From assembly GCF_014638355.1 (NCBI RefSeq), contig NZ_BMFK01000006.1:1-64000 (forward strand): a stretch of 64,000 nt of DNA. Direction: 5' to 3'. The translations under genes and the position numbers were made by a program. Positions within the stretch are counted from its first letter, which is position 1; each line of letters begins with the position of its first letter. This document shows, piece by piece, positions 36,467 through 46,665 of the stretch. Under the pieces are notes generated by a model. That model worked only from the letters and a program-made list of their open reading frames with translations. It searched no databases and was not told the origin of the DNA. The DNA comes from Priestia taiwanensis. GTDB lineage: Bacteria > Bacillota > Bacilli > Bacillales > Bacillaceae_G.

Positions 36467-37552
36467 TTACTTCGCTGTTAATGTTACACCATCCGCATTA
36501 GCCCAGTTGTTCGTTGGCACCACTTTATATTTCACTCCTGCTTTTAATGTTTTATCTTTTACATCAAAGATACCTACCGCACCTTTACGAGATGAGAAAC
36601 GATATTGCGCTTGGACTTTGCTTCCGTCTTCCGCTTCTAGTTGCACACTTCTTCCTGCAAGTAATTCCATACCCGGATCTTTATCTAACGTTACTTGGAA
36701 TGACTTATCATCGATTTCTTCTGCTGACTTCATTACAAGCGGAGTAATTTGCGCTGCTGTAAACGTTGGATTTTTAAATGTCGCCCAGTCAGATGACACT
36801 GTATATTTCACGCCTGGTGTTAATAGTTTCCCTTCTGGTAAACGGAATTTTGGTGCTTGTCTTCTATCTGCAGCTTGCGTAAATGGAACATACTTCGCTA
36901 CGATTGCTTCTCCTTTATCTGACGTTACTGTTACTTCACGATCTCGTAAAGAAGAAATAACTTGATACTGTTTTCCATTCGCATCTTTATTTTCATCATT
37001 TACTTGGAATGACTGATCTCCTCTACCAGCTTTGTATGCCTCAATAATATTCGCATAATCTACAACACCATCTGTTTGTAAAGAATCAATTTCAAACGTA
37101 TCATTTGTTACTTGTTTCGTTCCATTCATCCCCACTTTCACATCGCTTGCTGCGAATGTCTTCTTTTCTCCACCATTGTAACTAAGTGTATATGTAGTTC
37201 CTGGCTTTTGAATTGTCACTGGGACAACATATGTGCTTGTTGCACCAATTTTTAATTGCGGAACATTGACAATGCTCATGCCATTATCAAAGGCAAAGCT
37301 TTTCTTAATTTCATCTAACTTACTTCCATCTACCTCGTCTTTTGATAGTGGTTCAGCAAATGTTATTTGCAACGTCAACGCATTTAATGGCTTTACTTCT
37401 TGAATCTGTATCGCACTTGGTTTTGTCTGTTGTTCCTTCGTTTGTTCTTGCTTTGTTTCAGGCTTGCTCTCTTGCGGATTACCGGTACATCCTGTTATAA
37501 CTAACGTTAAGCCTAATAGTACTGGTGATAAGATTTTTGCTTTTTTCTTCAT
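36467..37552 (-). CDS. Repetitive beta-rich lipoprotein, unknown function
   Basis: A 361-aa secreted lipoprotein: signal with lipobox VITGC, then a Gln/Lys/Thr-rich linker, then three to four repeated ~90-residue modules each with a segment like 'GVKYTVSSDWATFKNPTFTA' and 'GVKYKVVPTNNWANADGVTL', suggesting Ig/Big-like beta domains. No named family recognised. The second Met (37552) is better spaced from GAGGAG than the first (37558). The ankyrin-lipoprotein gene is 28 bp upstream and co-directional, so they may be one operon. Confidence 0.72.
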   Translation of the reverse strand: MKKKAKILSPVLLGLTLVITGCTGNPQESKPETKQEQTKEQQTKPSAIQIQEVKPLNALTLQITFAEPLSKDEVDGSKLDEIKKSFAFDNGMSIVNVPQLKIGATSTYVVPVTIQKPGTTYTLSYNGGEKKTFAASDVKVGMNGTKQVTNDTFEIDSLQTDGVVDYANIIEAYKAGRGDQSFQVNDENKDANGKQYQVISSLRDREVTVTSDKGEAIVAKYVPFTQAADRRQAPKFRLPEGKLLTPGVKYTVSSDWATFKNPTFTAAQITPLVMKSAEEIDDKSFQVTLDKDPGMELLAGRSVQLEAEDGSKVQAQYRFSSRKGAVGIFDVKDKTLKAGVKYKVVPTNNWANADGVTLTAK

Positions 37553-37579
37553 ATCCATGTCTCCTCTTTTCTATCGTAA

Positions 37580-38308
37580 TTATTTTGCTCCTGCTCTTAA
37601 TAAAATGCGTTCAATTTCCTTATATCCTTTTGCTTTTGCGTGTTGTAAAGGTGTTACATGTTCATTGTCTGGAATATTCACATCAGCTCCGTGATCAATC
37701 AACATTTGTATGACTTGCTGTTGCTTTTCTTTACCATCGTTCAAAATAACTGCTTCCATGAGAGCTGTCCATCCAAGATTATTAACATGATTTACATCAA
37801 TCGTCGTCATCGTGAGGAGTTCTTGAATGACATCCACATACCCGTGCTCCGCAGCAGGGATAAGAGCTGTACCTCCGTAACGATTGGTAATGGTAGTGTC
37901 CGCACCGGCTGCAATTGTCATCTTCAGAATCTCCAAATATCCCTCTGCTCCCGCATATAAGAAAGGTGTATTCTTTAAATCATCTTGAATATTTACATTT
38001 GCTCCAGCGGCGATTAATAATGTTGCAGTTTCAATATCATTCTTATAGGTTGCAACCATGAGCGGAGTTTGTCCGTTTGTATCCTGCACATCCACATTTA
38101 CACCTTTATCAATTAAACTCTTTACTGTTTCTGTCTCGCCACGTTCTGTAGCTTGAAGTAACATGTCATTTGATGTTTTTTGTACCTGCTGTTGTACTTG
38201 CTTCCCCACCATTACACTCTCCTCCTCGACCGTGTCTTCTTGATTGATTGAAACACAACCTTGAAGCAATAGAGATATTCCAAAGACCCCAGCTAACCAA
38301 TTTTTCAT
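37580..38308 (-). CDS. Ankyrin-repeat lipoprotein
   Basis: A 242-aa lipoprotein with signal and lipobox LLQGC, then four to five ankyrin repeats (TPLMVATYKNDIETATLLIAAG, TPFLYAGAEGYLEILKMTIAAG and similar) ending with TPLQHAKAKGYKEIERILL. Surface-exposed interaction scaffold; the partner is unknown. ATG 38308 is chosen over 38374 because GGAG lies 7 nt upstream and the signal then starts correctly. Confidence 0.85.
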   Translation of the reverse strand: MKNWLAGVFGISLLLQGCVSINQEDTVEEESVMVGKQVQQQVQKTSNDMLLQATERGETETVKSLIDKGVNVDVQDTNGQTPLMVATYKNDIETATLLIAAGANVNIQDDLKNTPFLYAGAEGYLEILKMTIAAGADTTITNRYGGTALIPAAEHGYVDVIQELLTMTTIDVNHVNNLGWTALMEAVILNDGKEKQQQVIQMLIDHGADVNIPDNEHVTPLQHAKAKGYKEIERILLRAGAK

Positions 38309-38449
38309 CGAACAATCTCCTTTCATCCCTATAGACATAGCGTAATACGAAAACATAAACCTCCTATAAATCATTTCTTAAAAAAAGATAAATTTTTTCA
38401 AAAAAACCATAGAAAACATTAACATTTCATGGAAACATAAAATACATAA

Positions 38450-38480
38450 AAAAATCTCATCACTCTTGTGACGAGATTTC
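38450..38480 (-). terminator. Terminator of the two-component operon
   Basis: Arms AAATCTCATCAC / GTGACGAGATTT (one mismatch) overlapping the response-regulator 3' flank. Confidence 0.8.
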
Positions 38481-38484
38481 CTAT

Positions 38485-39171
38485 TTATACATTTAATCGA
38501 TATCCTGCTCCCCACACAGTTTCTAAAAACTTAGGATGTGCAGGATCCCGTTCAATTTTTTCACGTAATTTTCGTATATAAACAGTCACAGTTGAAACAT
38601 CTGCCGCTGAATCAAAACCCCAGATCCGTTCGTATAACTGCTCTTTACTTAATACTTGATTCGGATGTTTTGCAAAAAAGACAAGCAAATCAAATTCCTT
38701 CGTCGTAAAGCCCTTTTCTTCCCCATTTACCTGCACTTTTCTTGCAGATGTATCAATGGAAATACCATGGATGGAAATAAGATTTGTCGTGACTTGATTC
38801 CCTGCCAGACGTTCATACCGTGAGATATGTGCTTTTACTCTAGCTACTAATTCACTCGGGCTAAACGGCTTCGTAATATAATCATCTGCTCCTAAACCAA
38901 GGCCACGAACTTTATCAATATCCTCTTTCTTCGCAGATACAAATAAAATCGGAATATTTTTTACTGCCCGAAGTTGTTTGCAAATTTCAAATCCAGTCAC
39001 TTCAGGAAGCATGATATCTAAAATAACTAAATCGTACTCTCCTTGAAGAGCTTGCTTCAATCCTTGATTACCGTTGTGCTCCATATCAACATAGAAACCA
39101 TTAATCTCCAAGTAGTCTCTCTGTAATTCTGCAATACTCACTTCATCTTCAATTAACAGTATTTTCTTCAT
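38485..39171 (-). CDS. OmpR-family response regulator
   Basis: A 228-aa regulator: receiver with acidic EDE, phospho-acceptor Asp52 in ILDIMLP and Lys in ITKPFSP, and C-terminal winged helix ending VWGAGYRL. Its start overlaps the upstream kinase stop by 1 bp. The pair forms a two-gene operon. The target is unknown. Confidence 0.92.
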   Translation of the reverse strand: MKKILLIEDEVSIAELQRDYLEINGFYVDMEHNGNQGLKQALQGEYDLVILDIMLPEVTGFEICKQLRAVKNIPILFVSAKKEDIDKVRGLGLGADDYITKPFSPSELVARVKAHISRYERLAGNQVTTNLISIHGISIDTSARKVQVNGEEKGFTTKEFDLLVFFAKHPNQVLSKEQLYERIWGFDSAADVSTVTVYIRKLREKIERDPAHPKFLETVWGAGYRLNV

Positions 39172-40628
39172 TATTTCCCACCTCGTCCCTCTACTTTTTT
39201 CAATGAAAAGTGTATCGTTGTACCCTTCCCGAACTCACTCGTAGCCCAAATATCTCCGCCGTGTTCTAAGACAATTTGCTTCGCAATGGCTAATCCTAAG
39301 CCACTGCCTCCTGTCTGAGAATTACGAGATAGTTCCGCACGATAGAAACGATCAAAGATATATGGTAATGCAGCTTCCTCAATTCCAGATCCATTGTCAC
39401 TTACTTGAATCATTACTTCATCCTGTTTCTCTATTAATTCAATAGTAATTTGTTTATACTTCTTATCCATATACTTCACACAATTACTAATTAAATTCGA
39501 TAATACACGCCTTAACTTATCACGATCTGCTTTTACATACAGAGAGTTCTCCTGCGAAAGAAGTGTAATATGGACATCTATCTCCACTAAATCAAGAGAT
39601 GTCTCTCCCACATAATCACTCATATAGTTATGTAAAGGTATGGTTTCAAAATTAAATGGAACTTTCTTTAAATCTAGTTTCGAGAATAGAAAAAGTTCAT
39701 CTATTAATACATCCATATCTTTCGCTTTTGTCGAAATGGTCGTTAAATACTTTTCCCTTTTTTCTTCCGTATTAGCTACCCCGTCCCTTATCCCTTCTAC
39801 ATAACCAAGAATTGACGTAATCGGCGTCTTCAAATCATGCGAAATATTGGAAAGCAACTCCTTCCTATTTTCTTCGTATTGCAGTTGCATCTGTATCGAT
39901 TCTTTTAACTTTATTCGCATTTCTTCAAATGCTCGATTTAATTGTCCAATTTCATCGTTCGATGTAGGTGTCATCTCAAAATCGAGATTCCCTTCCTTAA
40001 TCCGTTCTGCGCCTTCTTTCATCACTAAAATAGGCTTTATGATACTTCGAGAAACTAAATAATTTAAGATACCAATTGCCATCGTAAACAGGAACAGCAA
40101 TAGACCGAATAATAGTGGAAACCACTCTCTTGTTAACTCCGCGTATGGATTTACTTTTCGTAAGACAAATACACTGCCCTTATCTTTATTCGCAAAATAG
40201 AAATCATACTTCACATAAGTATAAAAGTTGTCTTCCGTCTTCATTGAACCACGTGTATTAATATTCGTCGATTCGAATTCCGGAAGCGACTCTAGCAAAT
40301 TCTTTTCATTTAGATTAGGAGAAGTGTATACAAGCTCCTGCTCTCTTTTAATTAAAATATCGATCGAATCTGCTTCAATCTCCTTTAATTTTTCTTCATC
40401 AGACAGACTCTGTTGCTCCTTTTTTGCCATATACATGAGATCTGTAAAAGCCGATTCTTCTACATTCGTCAAAGGTTTTTGTACATACGATTTATTATAG
40501 AAATGCTCAATCGATCGTAAATCTCCAGTTATCGCAAATAGAAATAAAAAACCGACAACGAGCAATAAGGTAATAAATATGACTATTACACCTATATACG
40601 ATAACAAAAACCTTGTTTTTATAGACAT
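39171..40628 (-). CDS. Sensor histidine kinase
   Basis: A 485-aa membrane kinase: TM1 ~9-33, an extracellular domain ~34-168, TM2 ~169-193, HAMP, HisKA with His264 in NISHDLKTP and HATPase_c (NLISNCVKYMDK, DNGSGI, GSGLGLAI). ATG 40628 is chosen over 40706: GGAGGG lies 9 nt upstream. Signal unknown. No transporter is adjacent, unlike the two antibiotic-type modules in this window. Confidence 0.9.
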   Translation of the reverse strand: MSIKTRFLLSYIGVIVIFITLLLVVGFLFLFAITGDLRSIEHFYNKSYVQKPLTNVEESAFTDLMYMAKKEQQSLSDEEKLKEIEADSIDILIKREQELVYTSPNLNEKNLLESLPEFESTNINTRGSMKTEDNFYTYVKYDFYFANKDKGSVFVLRKVNPYAELTREWFPLLFGLLLFLFTMAIGILNYLVSRSIIKPILVMKEGAERIKEGNLDFEMTPTSNDEIGQLNRAFEEMRIKLKESIQMQLQYEENRKELLSNISHDLKTPITSILGYVEGIRDGVANTEEKREKYLTTISTKAKDMDVLIDELFLFSKLDLKKVPFNFETIPLHNYMSDYVGETSLDLVEIDVHITLLSQENSLYVKADRDKLRRVLSNLISNCVKYMDKKYKQITIELIEKQDEVMIQVSDNGSGIEEAALPYIFDRFYRAELSRNSQTGGSGLGLAIAKQIVLEHGGDIWATSEFGKGTTIHFSLKKVEGRGGK

Positions 40629-40860
40629 CTCGAACACCCTCCTTGCTCTATCATTTACGTCATTCTTCCTACCATATCTTATACGTGATTTATCTACACA
40701 AACCATATCACATAAATCTTAAAATAGTCTAAACTTCACATGAAAAATCTTTAAATATCCAAAATTTTATCTGTATAGAAATCCAACATACTAAAACATC
40801 TCTTCTCAAAGCGATGCTGTAGCATGAGTAGAATGCTCCTTCTATCTTTCCTTCACATAA

Positions 40861-40896
40861 AAATCCCCGCCAGACCGCTCTGCCGGGGATTTTATA
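40861..40896 (-). terminator. Terminator of the P-type ATPase gene
   Basis: AAATCCCCG / CGGGGATTT arms with T-rich flanks, just past the stop at 40898. Confidence 0.85.
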
Positions 40897-40897
40897 T

Positions 40898-43534
40898 TTA
40901 TCCTTTTCGATATTGAATAACTTTGATAAGCTCCATACAAATTAACGAAGCTACTGATAATCCTGCTGCGATAAGCCACTCTGTTAGACCAAATGCAGCT
41001 GGTATATCAAATACACCACGCGCAAACGGTAAAACAGTGATTCCATATAAGACGAAACCAAGTATAACCGCACCAATTACATACTTGTTACTAAATAATC
41101 CAGACGCTATTGCTGTTTGCGTATTGGAACGAGCCGCAAATGTTTGCAATGTACGCGATAAAATCAACGTAGTGAATGCCATCGCTACTCCCATCTCATC
41201 TGAATGAGATAAACCAATATAGAAGGAAATAATAACTGCAATACCAATTAAAGTACCACGCGTTATGACTGTTCTCATTGTTCCACCAGCAAATATTCCT
41301 TCATTGACAGAACGTGGTTTTCGATTCATCACATCTGGCTCTGACTTCTCTACTCCTAATGCAATGGCAGGTAGAGAATCATTCACAAGGTTGATGAATA
41401 ATAACTGCAAGGCTGTAAACGGATTTGGTAAATTGAAAATAACCGCATACAAGATTGCGATAATCGCTCCTAAGTTCCCTGAGAACAAATAGCCGATTGC
41501 TTTCTTAATGTTATCAAATACCGTCCTTCCCACTTGAACAGCATTCACAATGGAGACGAAATTGTCATCTGTTAAGATCATAGAAGAAGCATCTTTCGCT
41601 ACATCTGTACCACTACCCATCGCAATTCCGATATCCGCTTGCTTTAGGGCTGGGGCATCGTTCACACCATCACCAGTCATTGCTGTAACCGCATCTCGTT
41701 TCTGCCAAGCACGGACAATACGTATTTTATTTTCTGGTGATACACGTGCGTATACCGAAATCTTATCTAGCTTCTGCTCTAACTCTTCTTCTGACATCGC
41801 ATCTAATTCTTTCCCTGTAACCGCAATATCATCCTTTTCCATTAAACCAATATCACGACCAATTGCTTGGGCAGTTGTCTTATGGTCACCTGTAATCATG
41901 ATTGTTCGAATACCAGCTTTTTTCGATTCTTCAATTGCGCTATATACCGCTTCTCTCGGTGGATCCATCATAGCAGTTAATCCAACTAAGACAAGGTCAC
42001 GTTCATCATTAGGTGTAATAACATCCTTCTTCACACCTCGTTTATATCCATATGCAAGAACACGTAATGCCTGATTAGAGAAATCTTCATTTGCCCCTAC
42101 GAAACGTTCAAGTAACTCTGCTGTCATAATTTCTTCTTGACCATTTACTAACACATGGGTAGCACGATTGAACATGACGTCAGGGCCACCTTTTGTTAAC
42201 ATCAATACCTGGCCATCAATCATATGAACAGTCGACATCAACTTGCGATCTGAATCGAATGGCAACTCTGCTTTTCGTGGATAAGTAGCGCGTAGCTGCT
42301 CATACTCATGACCATGCTTATTCGCAAAATTAATTAATGCAACCTCCGTTGGATCTCCTACCTCTTGTCCATCTTCATTTATGTAGGAATCATTGCAAAG
42401 CGCTGCAATACGAACAAGTAGACGCTCTGAGCCATCCCATTCTTCTATGTTTTCAGGTAATCGTTCACTTTTATGAACTGGGAGAAAATGATCTGTCACC
42501 GTCATTTTGTTTTGTGTAAGGGTACCTGTTTTATCTGTACAAATAATACGTGTAGATCCTAACGTCTCTACTGCAGGAAGCTTTCGAATAATTGCATGTT
42601 GCTTCGCCATTTTATTTGTTCCAACAGACAACACAATTGTCACGATGGATTGCAATGCTTCTGGGATTGCCGCAACTGCAACTGCAACTGAGAACATTAA
42701 CGCATCAATTAGTGCTGTCGTCATATTCGTCGTTGTACCACCAAGCCAAATACGGAGTGCCTGTACGGCAAAAATCGCAATACAAAGTAATAAAATACCG
42801 ATACCTAACTTTTTACTGAAGTCGCCAAGCTTGCGTTGCAACGGTGTTTCTTTTTGCTCTGCTGTCGAAAGCATATGTGCAATTTTGCCGACTTCTGTTT
42901 TCTCCCCTGTACCAGTTACAACAAATGTACCCCGTCCATATACAACTAGCGAGCTACTGAATACCATGTTCCGTCGATCGCCTAATGCCACTTCGCCTTC
43001 TATTGCATCAGTATACTTCTCAACCGCTTCTGATTCACCAGTTAACATTCCTTCATTTACTTTCAGTGAGCCGCTTTCAATGACACGTCCATCAGCAGGA
43101 ACGTAATCACCAGCTTCTAAGAACACGATATCTCCCTGAACGAGTTCCCTTGCCGCAATCGTTTGCTTCATCCCGTTACGAATCACTTTCGCTTCTGGTG
43201 CAGACATATTACGTAGTGCTTCTAATGAACTCTCTGCCTTCTTCGTTTGAACAACACTTATAACCGAATTAATAAGAAGAACGACAAAAATAATGAGCGA
43301 TTCTGCAAGCTCACCTATTAAAATTTGAATACCGGCAACTGCGAGAAGCACAATCACCATCGGGTCTTTAAATGTTTCTAAAAATAACTTCCACGTCGGA
43401 ACTTTTTCCTTATCTGATATTTCATTATAACCGTCACGTTCAAGCCGGTGTTTTACTTCTTCAACAGCTAATCCATTCTCCGTTGAATTTACTTCTCCTA
43501 GTACGTCTTCTGTTTGTTTCTGATGAAAATCCAT
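40898..43534 (-). CDS. P-type Ca2+-transporting ATPase (P2A type)
   Basis: An 878-aa cation pump: N-terminal cation ATPase domain, TGES actuator motif (TGESEAV, ~165), ion-binding PEAL in TM4 (AAIPEAL, ~288-294), phosphorylation site CTDKTGTLT (Asp334), KGGPDVM nucleotide-binding region, and hinge TGDGVNDAPALKQAD. PEAL in place of PEGL is seen in YloB/PMR1-type Ca2+ pumps, so calcium efflux is the likely role. Monocistronic with its own terminator. Confidence 0.93.
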   Translation of the reverse strand: MDFHQKQTEDVLGEVNSTENGLAVEEVKHRLERDGYNEISDKEKVPTWKLFLETFKDPMVIVLLAVAGIQILIGELAESLIIFVVLLINSVISVVQTKKAESSLEALRNMSAPEAKVIRNGMKQTIAARELVQGDIVFLEAGDYVPADGRVIESGSLKVNEGMLTGESEAVEKYTDAIEGEVALGDRRNMVFSSSLVVYGRGTFVVTGTGEKTEVGKIAHMLSTAEQKETPLQRKLGDFSKKLGIGILLLCIAIFAVQALRIWLGGTTTNMTTALIDALMFSVAVAVAAIPEALQSIVTIVLSVGTNKMAKQHAIIRKLPAVETLGSTRIICTDKTGTLTQNKMTVTDHFLPVHKSERLPENIEEWDGSERLLVRIAALCNDSYINEDGQEVGDPTEVALINFANKHGHEYEQLRATYPRKAELPFDSDRKLMSTVHMIDGQVLMLTKGGPDVMFNRATHVLVNGQEEIMTAELLERFVGANEDFSNQALRVLAYGYKRGVKKDVITPNDERDLVLVGLTAMMDPPREAVYSAIEESKKAGIRTIMITGDHKTTAQAIGRDIGLMEKDDIAVTGKELDAMSEEELEQKLDKISVYARVSPENKIRIVRAWQKRDAVTAMTGDGVNDAPALKQADIGIAMGSGTDVAKDASSMILTDDNFVSIVNAVQVGRTVFDNIKKAIGYLFSGNLGAIIAILYAVIFNLPNPFTALQLLFINLVNDSLPAIALGVEKSEPDVMNRKPRSVNEGIFAGGTMRTVITRGTLIGIAVIISFYIGLSHSDEMGVAMAFTTLILSRTLQTFAARSNTQTAIASGLFSNKYVIGAVILGFVLYGITVLPFARGVFDIPAAFGLTEWLIAAGLSVASLICMELIKVIQYRKG

Positions 43535-43702
43535 GTTATATCTCCTTTCTGATTGGATATTCTATCTTGTGTCTAAACAGAACTTTCAACTCGTTCGATA
43601 TGAAAAACACCTCGCTTTTCCTCTCTATGTATATTGTGACATGTTTCTCATTCATCTTGCTAGCAAAATGATTTTACATTTTTGTGACAAGAACAAGGAA
43701 AA

Positions 43703-43727
43703 GGAATGCTGGATGAGCCAACATTCC
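43703..43727 (-). terminator. Terminator of the ABC exporter gene
   Basis: Minus-strand arms GGAATGTTGG / CCAGCATTCC (one wobble) followed by TTTTCC. Confidence 0.65.
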
Positions 43728-43754
43728 CCTAATAATGAATGAGATACAATATAG

Positions 43755-45470
43755 CTACATACTAAACTGTGCGTGATGTAACCTACTGTATACTCCTCCT
43801 GCTTCAAGCAATTCTTCATGTGTTCCGTCTTCTGTCACTCCCTCTTCTGTTATGACAAGAATTCGGTCTGCATTTTTAATGGTAGCTAGACGGTGTGCAA
43901 TAACGAGCGTTGTTCTTCCTTGTGATAGTTCGTTTAACGCTTGCTGAATTGCTGCTTCTGTTTCTGTATCTAATGCGGAAGTTGCTTCATCAAGAATAAG
44001 AATTGGAGGGTTCTTCAAGAACATTCTCGCAATAGAAAGTCGTTGCTTCTGTCCTCCAGATAATTTGACACCACGTTCTCCAATTAACGTATCTAATCCA
44101 TCCGCCAATCCTAGAATAACCTCTTCCAACTGTGCTTTCTTTGCAGCTTCGAAAATCTCTTCTTCCGTCGCATCAAGTCTGCCATACGCAATGTTTTCAC
44201 GAACCGTTCCATCAAATAGGAATACATCTTGCTGGACAATACCAATTTGCTGACGTAATGATTGAAGTGTCATCTCTTTAATATCGATACCATCTATCGT
44301 AATACTTCCTTCTTGCACATTATAAAACCGTGGCAACAAACTACAAAGCGTTGTCTTCCCGCCTCCAGATGGACCAACAAGCGCCACCGTTTCTCCCCTA
44401 TGAACCGAGAAGTTCATATTCGTTAGTACATTTTCTTTTCCTTCATAGCTAAATGTTACATTCTTATACATAATATCTCCATGTACATGCTTCACTTCAA
44501 TCGCATCCTCTACATCCTTCTCATCTGGTGCGTGATGAAGTAAATCTAAATAACGACGAAAACCAGCTATTCCTTTTGGATACGTTTCTATAACGGAGTT
44601 TATTTTTTGAATTGGTCCTAAGAAGATATTAGAAAGGAGAACGAACGCCATAAATTCCCCAAAGGTCATTTCCCCTTCGATAACAAACCACGTACCACAA
44701 CCTAATACGAACAACAGGATGATCTTCATTAACAAGTGGCTGATGGAAGAATTCCAAGCCATCACTCTATACGCCTGAAGCTTCGTTGTACGGAATCGCT
44801 CATTATTCACCGCAAATTGCTTAATTTCATGATTTTCGTTAGCAAATGCCTTAACAACACGAATACCACTCACATTGTTTTCTACTCTCGCATTAAAATC
44901 AGCAATATCCGCGAACATTTGGCTAAATGCACGCGACATTTTCTTACTGAAATAAATTGCTAAAATAATTAAAAACGGAATAATAATAAACGTTAAAATA
45001 GCTAGCTGCCAATTAATAGAAAGCATTAAACAGAATGTACCAACTAACGTCATCATCGCAATGAACATATCCTCTGGACCATGATGCGCAATTTCTCCCA
45101 TATCCATTAAATCATTCGTCATACGCGAAACAAGATGACCCGTCTTGTTGTTATCAAAGAAGCCGAAAGATAGTTTTTGAACATGATCAAATAGCTTCTT
45201 CCTCATATCCCGTTCAATATTAATTCCAAGCATATGCCCCCAATATGTCACAACATAATGTAAGAATGAACTAAAAATATAAATCCCAAGCAAGCCAATA
45301 CAAGCCCATACAATGAAACTCCAGTCCCCAGTTGGTAATAAATCATCAATGACCCTATTAATCATTAACGGAAATGCTAACTCTAACAATGCAGCTAAAA
45401 TGGCACAAGAAAAATCAATAATGAATAACCATTTATATGGCTTATAATAAGCAAAGAATGCCTTTAACAC
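43755..45470 (-). CDS. ABC exporter, fused permease-ATPase (half-transporter)
   Basis: A 571-aa half-transporter: six-TM export domain (~1-320), then an ATPase with Walker A VGPSGGGKTTL, signature LSGGQKQRLSIAR and Walker B ILILDEATSALD. It functions as a homodimer (or with another half); the substrate is unknown. A Fur box lies 91 bp upstream, suggesting iron-dependent expression and perhaps siderophore or heme-related export, an inference. Confidence 0.9.
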   Translation of the reverse strand: MLKAFFAYYKPYKWLFIIDFSCAILAALLELAFPLMINRVIDDLLPTGDWSFIVWACIGLLGIYIFSSFLHYVVTYWGHMLGINIERDMRKKLFDHVQKLSFGFFDNNKTGHLVSRMTNDLMDMGEIAHHGPEDMFIAMMTLVGTFCLMLSINWQLAILTFIIIPFLIILAIYFSKKMSRAFSQMFADIADFNARVENNVSGIRVVKAFANENHEIKQFAVNNERFRTTKLQAYRVMAWNSSISHLLMKIILLFVLGCGTWFVIEGEMTFGEFMAFVLLSNIFLGPIQKINSVIETYPKGIAGFRRYLDLLHHAPDEKDVEDAIEVKHVHGDIMYKNVTFSYEGKENVLTNMNFSVHRGETVALVGPSGGGKTTLCSLLPRFYNVQEGSITIDGIDIKEMTLQSLRQQIGIVQQDVFLFDGTVRENIAYGRLDATEEEIFEAAKKAQLEEVILGLADGLDTLIGERGVKLSGGQKQRLSIARMFLKNPPILILDEATSALDTETEAAIQQALNELSQGRTTLVIAHRLATIKNADRILVITEEGVTEDGTHEELLEAGGVYSRLHHAQFSM

Positions 45471-45560
45471 CTTTCATCCCCCTTTTCTTTCATTTATCTG
45501 CCTGAAATAGATTGTATAAACACGCTTATACTAATTCTTATAACAAGCAATAAATAAAAA

Positions 45561-45575
45561 TGATAATCATTCTCA
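45561..45575 (-). promoter_or_regulatory. Fur box upstream of the ABC exporter
   Basis: TGATAATCATTCTCA matches the Bacillus Fur 7-1-7 consensus with one mismatch; flanking AAA and TTTAA extend the symmetry. Confidence 0.75.
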
Positions 45576-45621
45576 TTTAATTGTATATTTTTTCAACTGT
45601 TCGTACAATATGCTATTCATA

Positions 45622-45665
45622 AAAAAATCTCTCATCCGATAAAAAAATCGAATGAGAGATTTTTT
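45622..45665 (-). terminator. Terminator of the zinc-ribbon/HhH gene
   Basis: Arms AAAATCTCTCAT / ATGAGAGATTTT with a folding CGAT/ATCG loop, at the gene stop. Confidence 0.85.
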
Positions 45666-45957
45666 AACTTTTAAATGATAACCCTACTTCTTCTAAAGAA
45701 GCTCTAAGCTTAGGCATAGAAGCCGGGCCCATACCGTGAAGCCTCAAAATTTCTTTCTCGGTATATCGCGATAACCTTTCTAGTGTCGTTATCCCTTCAT
45801 GCTCCAATGCATTTCTTGCAGGTGAAGATAGCTTTGAAAGAAATCCATCTTTCGGCTTACGTTCTTGCTCACATGTTGGACAAGTCGGGCAATCACTGCT
45901 CTTGTAATATTCGTGGCCTTTCTCACACGTTCGTAGCGTTCTTTTTACGTTCGGCAT
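45664..45957 (-). CDS. Helix-hairpin-helix (RNAP alpha-CTD-like) protein
   Basis: A 97-aa protein: N-terminal part with four cysteines (CEKGHEYYKSSDCPTCPTC, ~11-29) likely binding zinc, then a C-terminal alpha-CTD-like helix-hairpin-helix (LSSPARNALEHEGITTLERL, then LRLHGMGPASMPKLRASL). Known relatives in Bacillus are small DNA-binding-like proteins of unclear role. It precedes an AHSA1-type gene on the same strand by 23 bp. Confidence 0.8.
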   Translation of the reverse strand: MPNVKRTLRTCEKGHEYYKSSDCPTCPTCEQERKPKDGFLSKLSSPARNALEHEGITTLERLSRYTEKEILRLHGMGPASMPKLRASLEEVGLSFKS

Positions 45958-45980
45958 GTTTCATTCTTCCTTTCTCCAAA

Positions 45981-46481
45981 TCAGTAACCTTTATAACTGA
46001 TTTGTCCTGTTTCTACTAACTCTTTCAAGCCCATGAACATTAAGTTCCAACCATGTTCAGAACCATCGTGATATTCTTTCGATGCTTTTTCAATGTCTGC
46101 CTCTGTCCAACTTTCTTCATGAGGAACAATAATGCATTGAGAGAAATTCATTTCACACCCTTGAGGTACCTCTTTAAATTCAACCGTAATCGTATCTTCT
46201 GTATCACTAAACTGTGGCATTTTAAACGTAAATACTAATTTTGTTGAAGAAGTAATCTCCAGGTATTCTCCTATCGCTCGGTAATCTGTTCCCTCACGAT
46301 GATCCACAACCTCCCAACCGCCTCCAACTTGAGGAGTATTGGTTGTCACTTTATTTGTGTGCTCTAGTGTAAAGAACCATTTCCTCATCATTTCAGGAGT
46401 CAGCCACGCCTGAAAAACATGCGCAGGATCCACATTAAAATGCCTTATCATATGTAACGTAATTGTCGAATAATCGTTCAT
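45981..46481 (-). CDS. SRPBCC / AHSA1-type ligand-binding protein
   Basis: A 166-aa START-like fold protein of the AHSA1 group: VDPAHVFQAWLTPEMMRKWFF near the N-terminus, GGGWEVVDHREG in the middle, and a C-terminal helix GSEHGWNLMFMGLKELVE. Binds a hydrophobic ligand in a helix-grip cavity; ligand unknown. Probably co-transcribed with the downstream HhH protein gene. Confidence 0.88.
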   Translation of the reverse strand: MNDYSTITLHMIRHFNVDPAHVFQAWLTPEMMRKWFFTLEHTNKVTTNTPQVGGGWEVVDHREGTDYRAIGEYLEITSSTKLVFTFKMPQFSDTEDTITVEFKEVPQGCEMNFSQCIIVPHEESWTEADIEKASKEYHDGSEHGWNLMFMGLKELVETGQISYKGY

Positions 46482-46665
46482 CTTCTCACTCCTTTATATT
46501 AATATTAAAGTGCAAACAAGAATATTTGTTCGCATGTTGATTATATTACAATTGAATAAGTAATACCATTTCCCGATACACCCCTTTCTTTTTTCTATAT
46601 AAAACCCTATAGATAGCTTAAAATGAATAAAATAAACTTTTTTATGAACAGGAGTGTACCGTTAA

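Noticed and set aside
41550..43106. Long antisense frames inside the P-type ATPase gene
   Set aside because: The ATPase motifs are continuous in the opposite strand; the antisense frames arise from codon bias.
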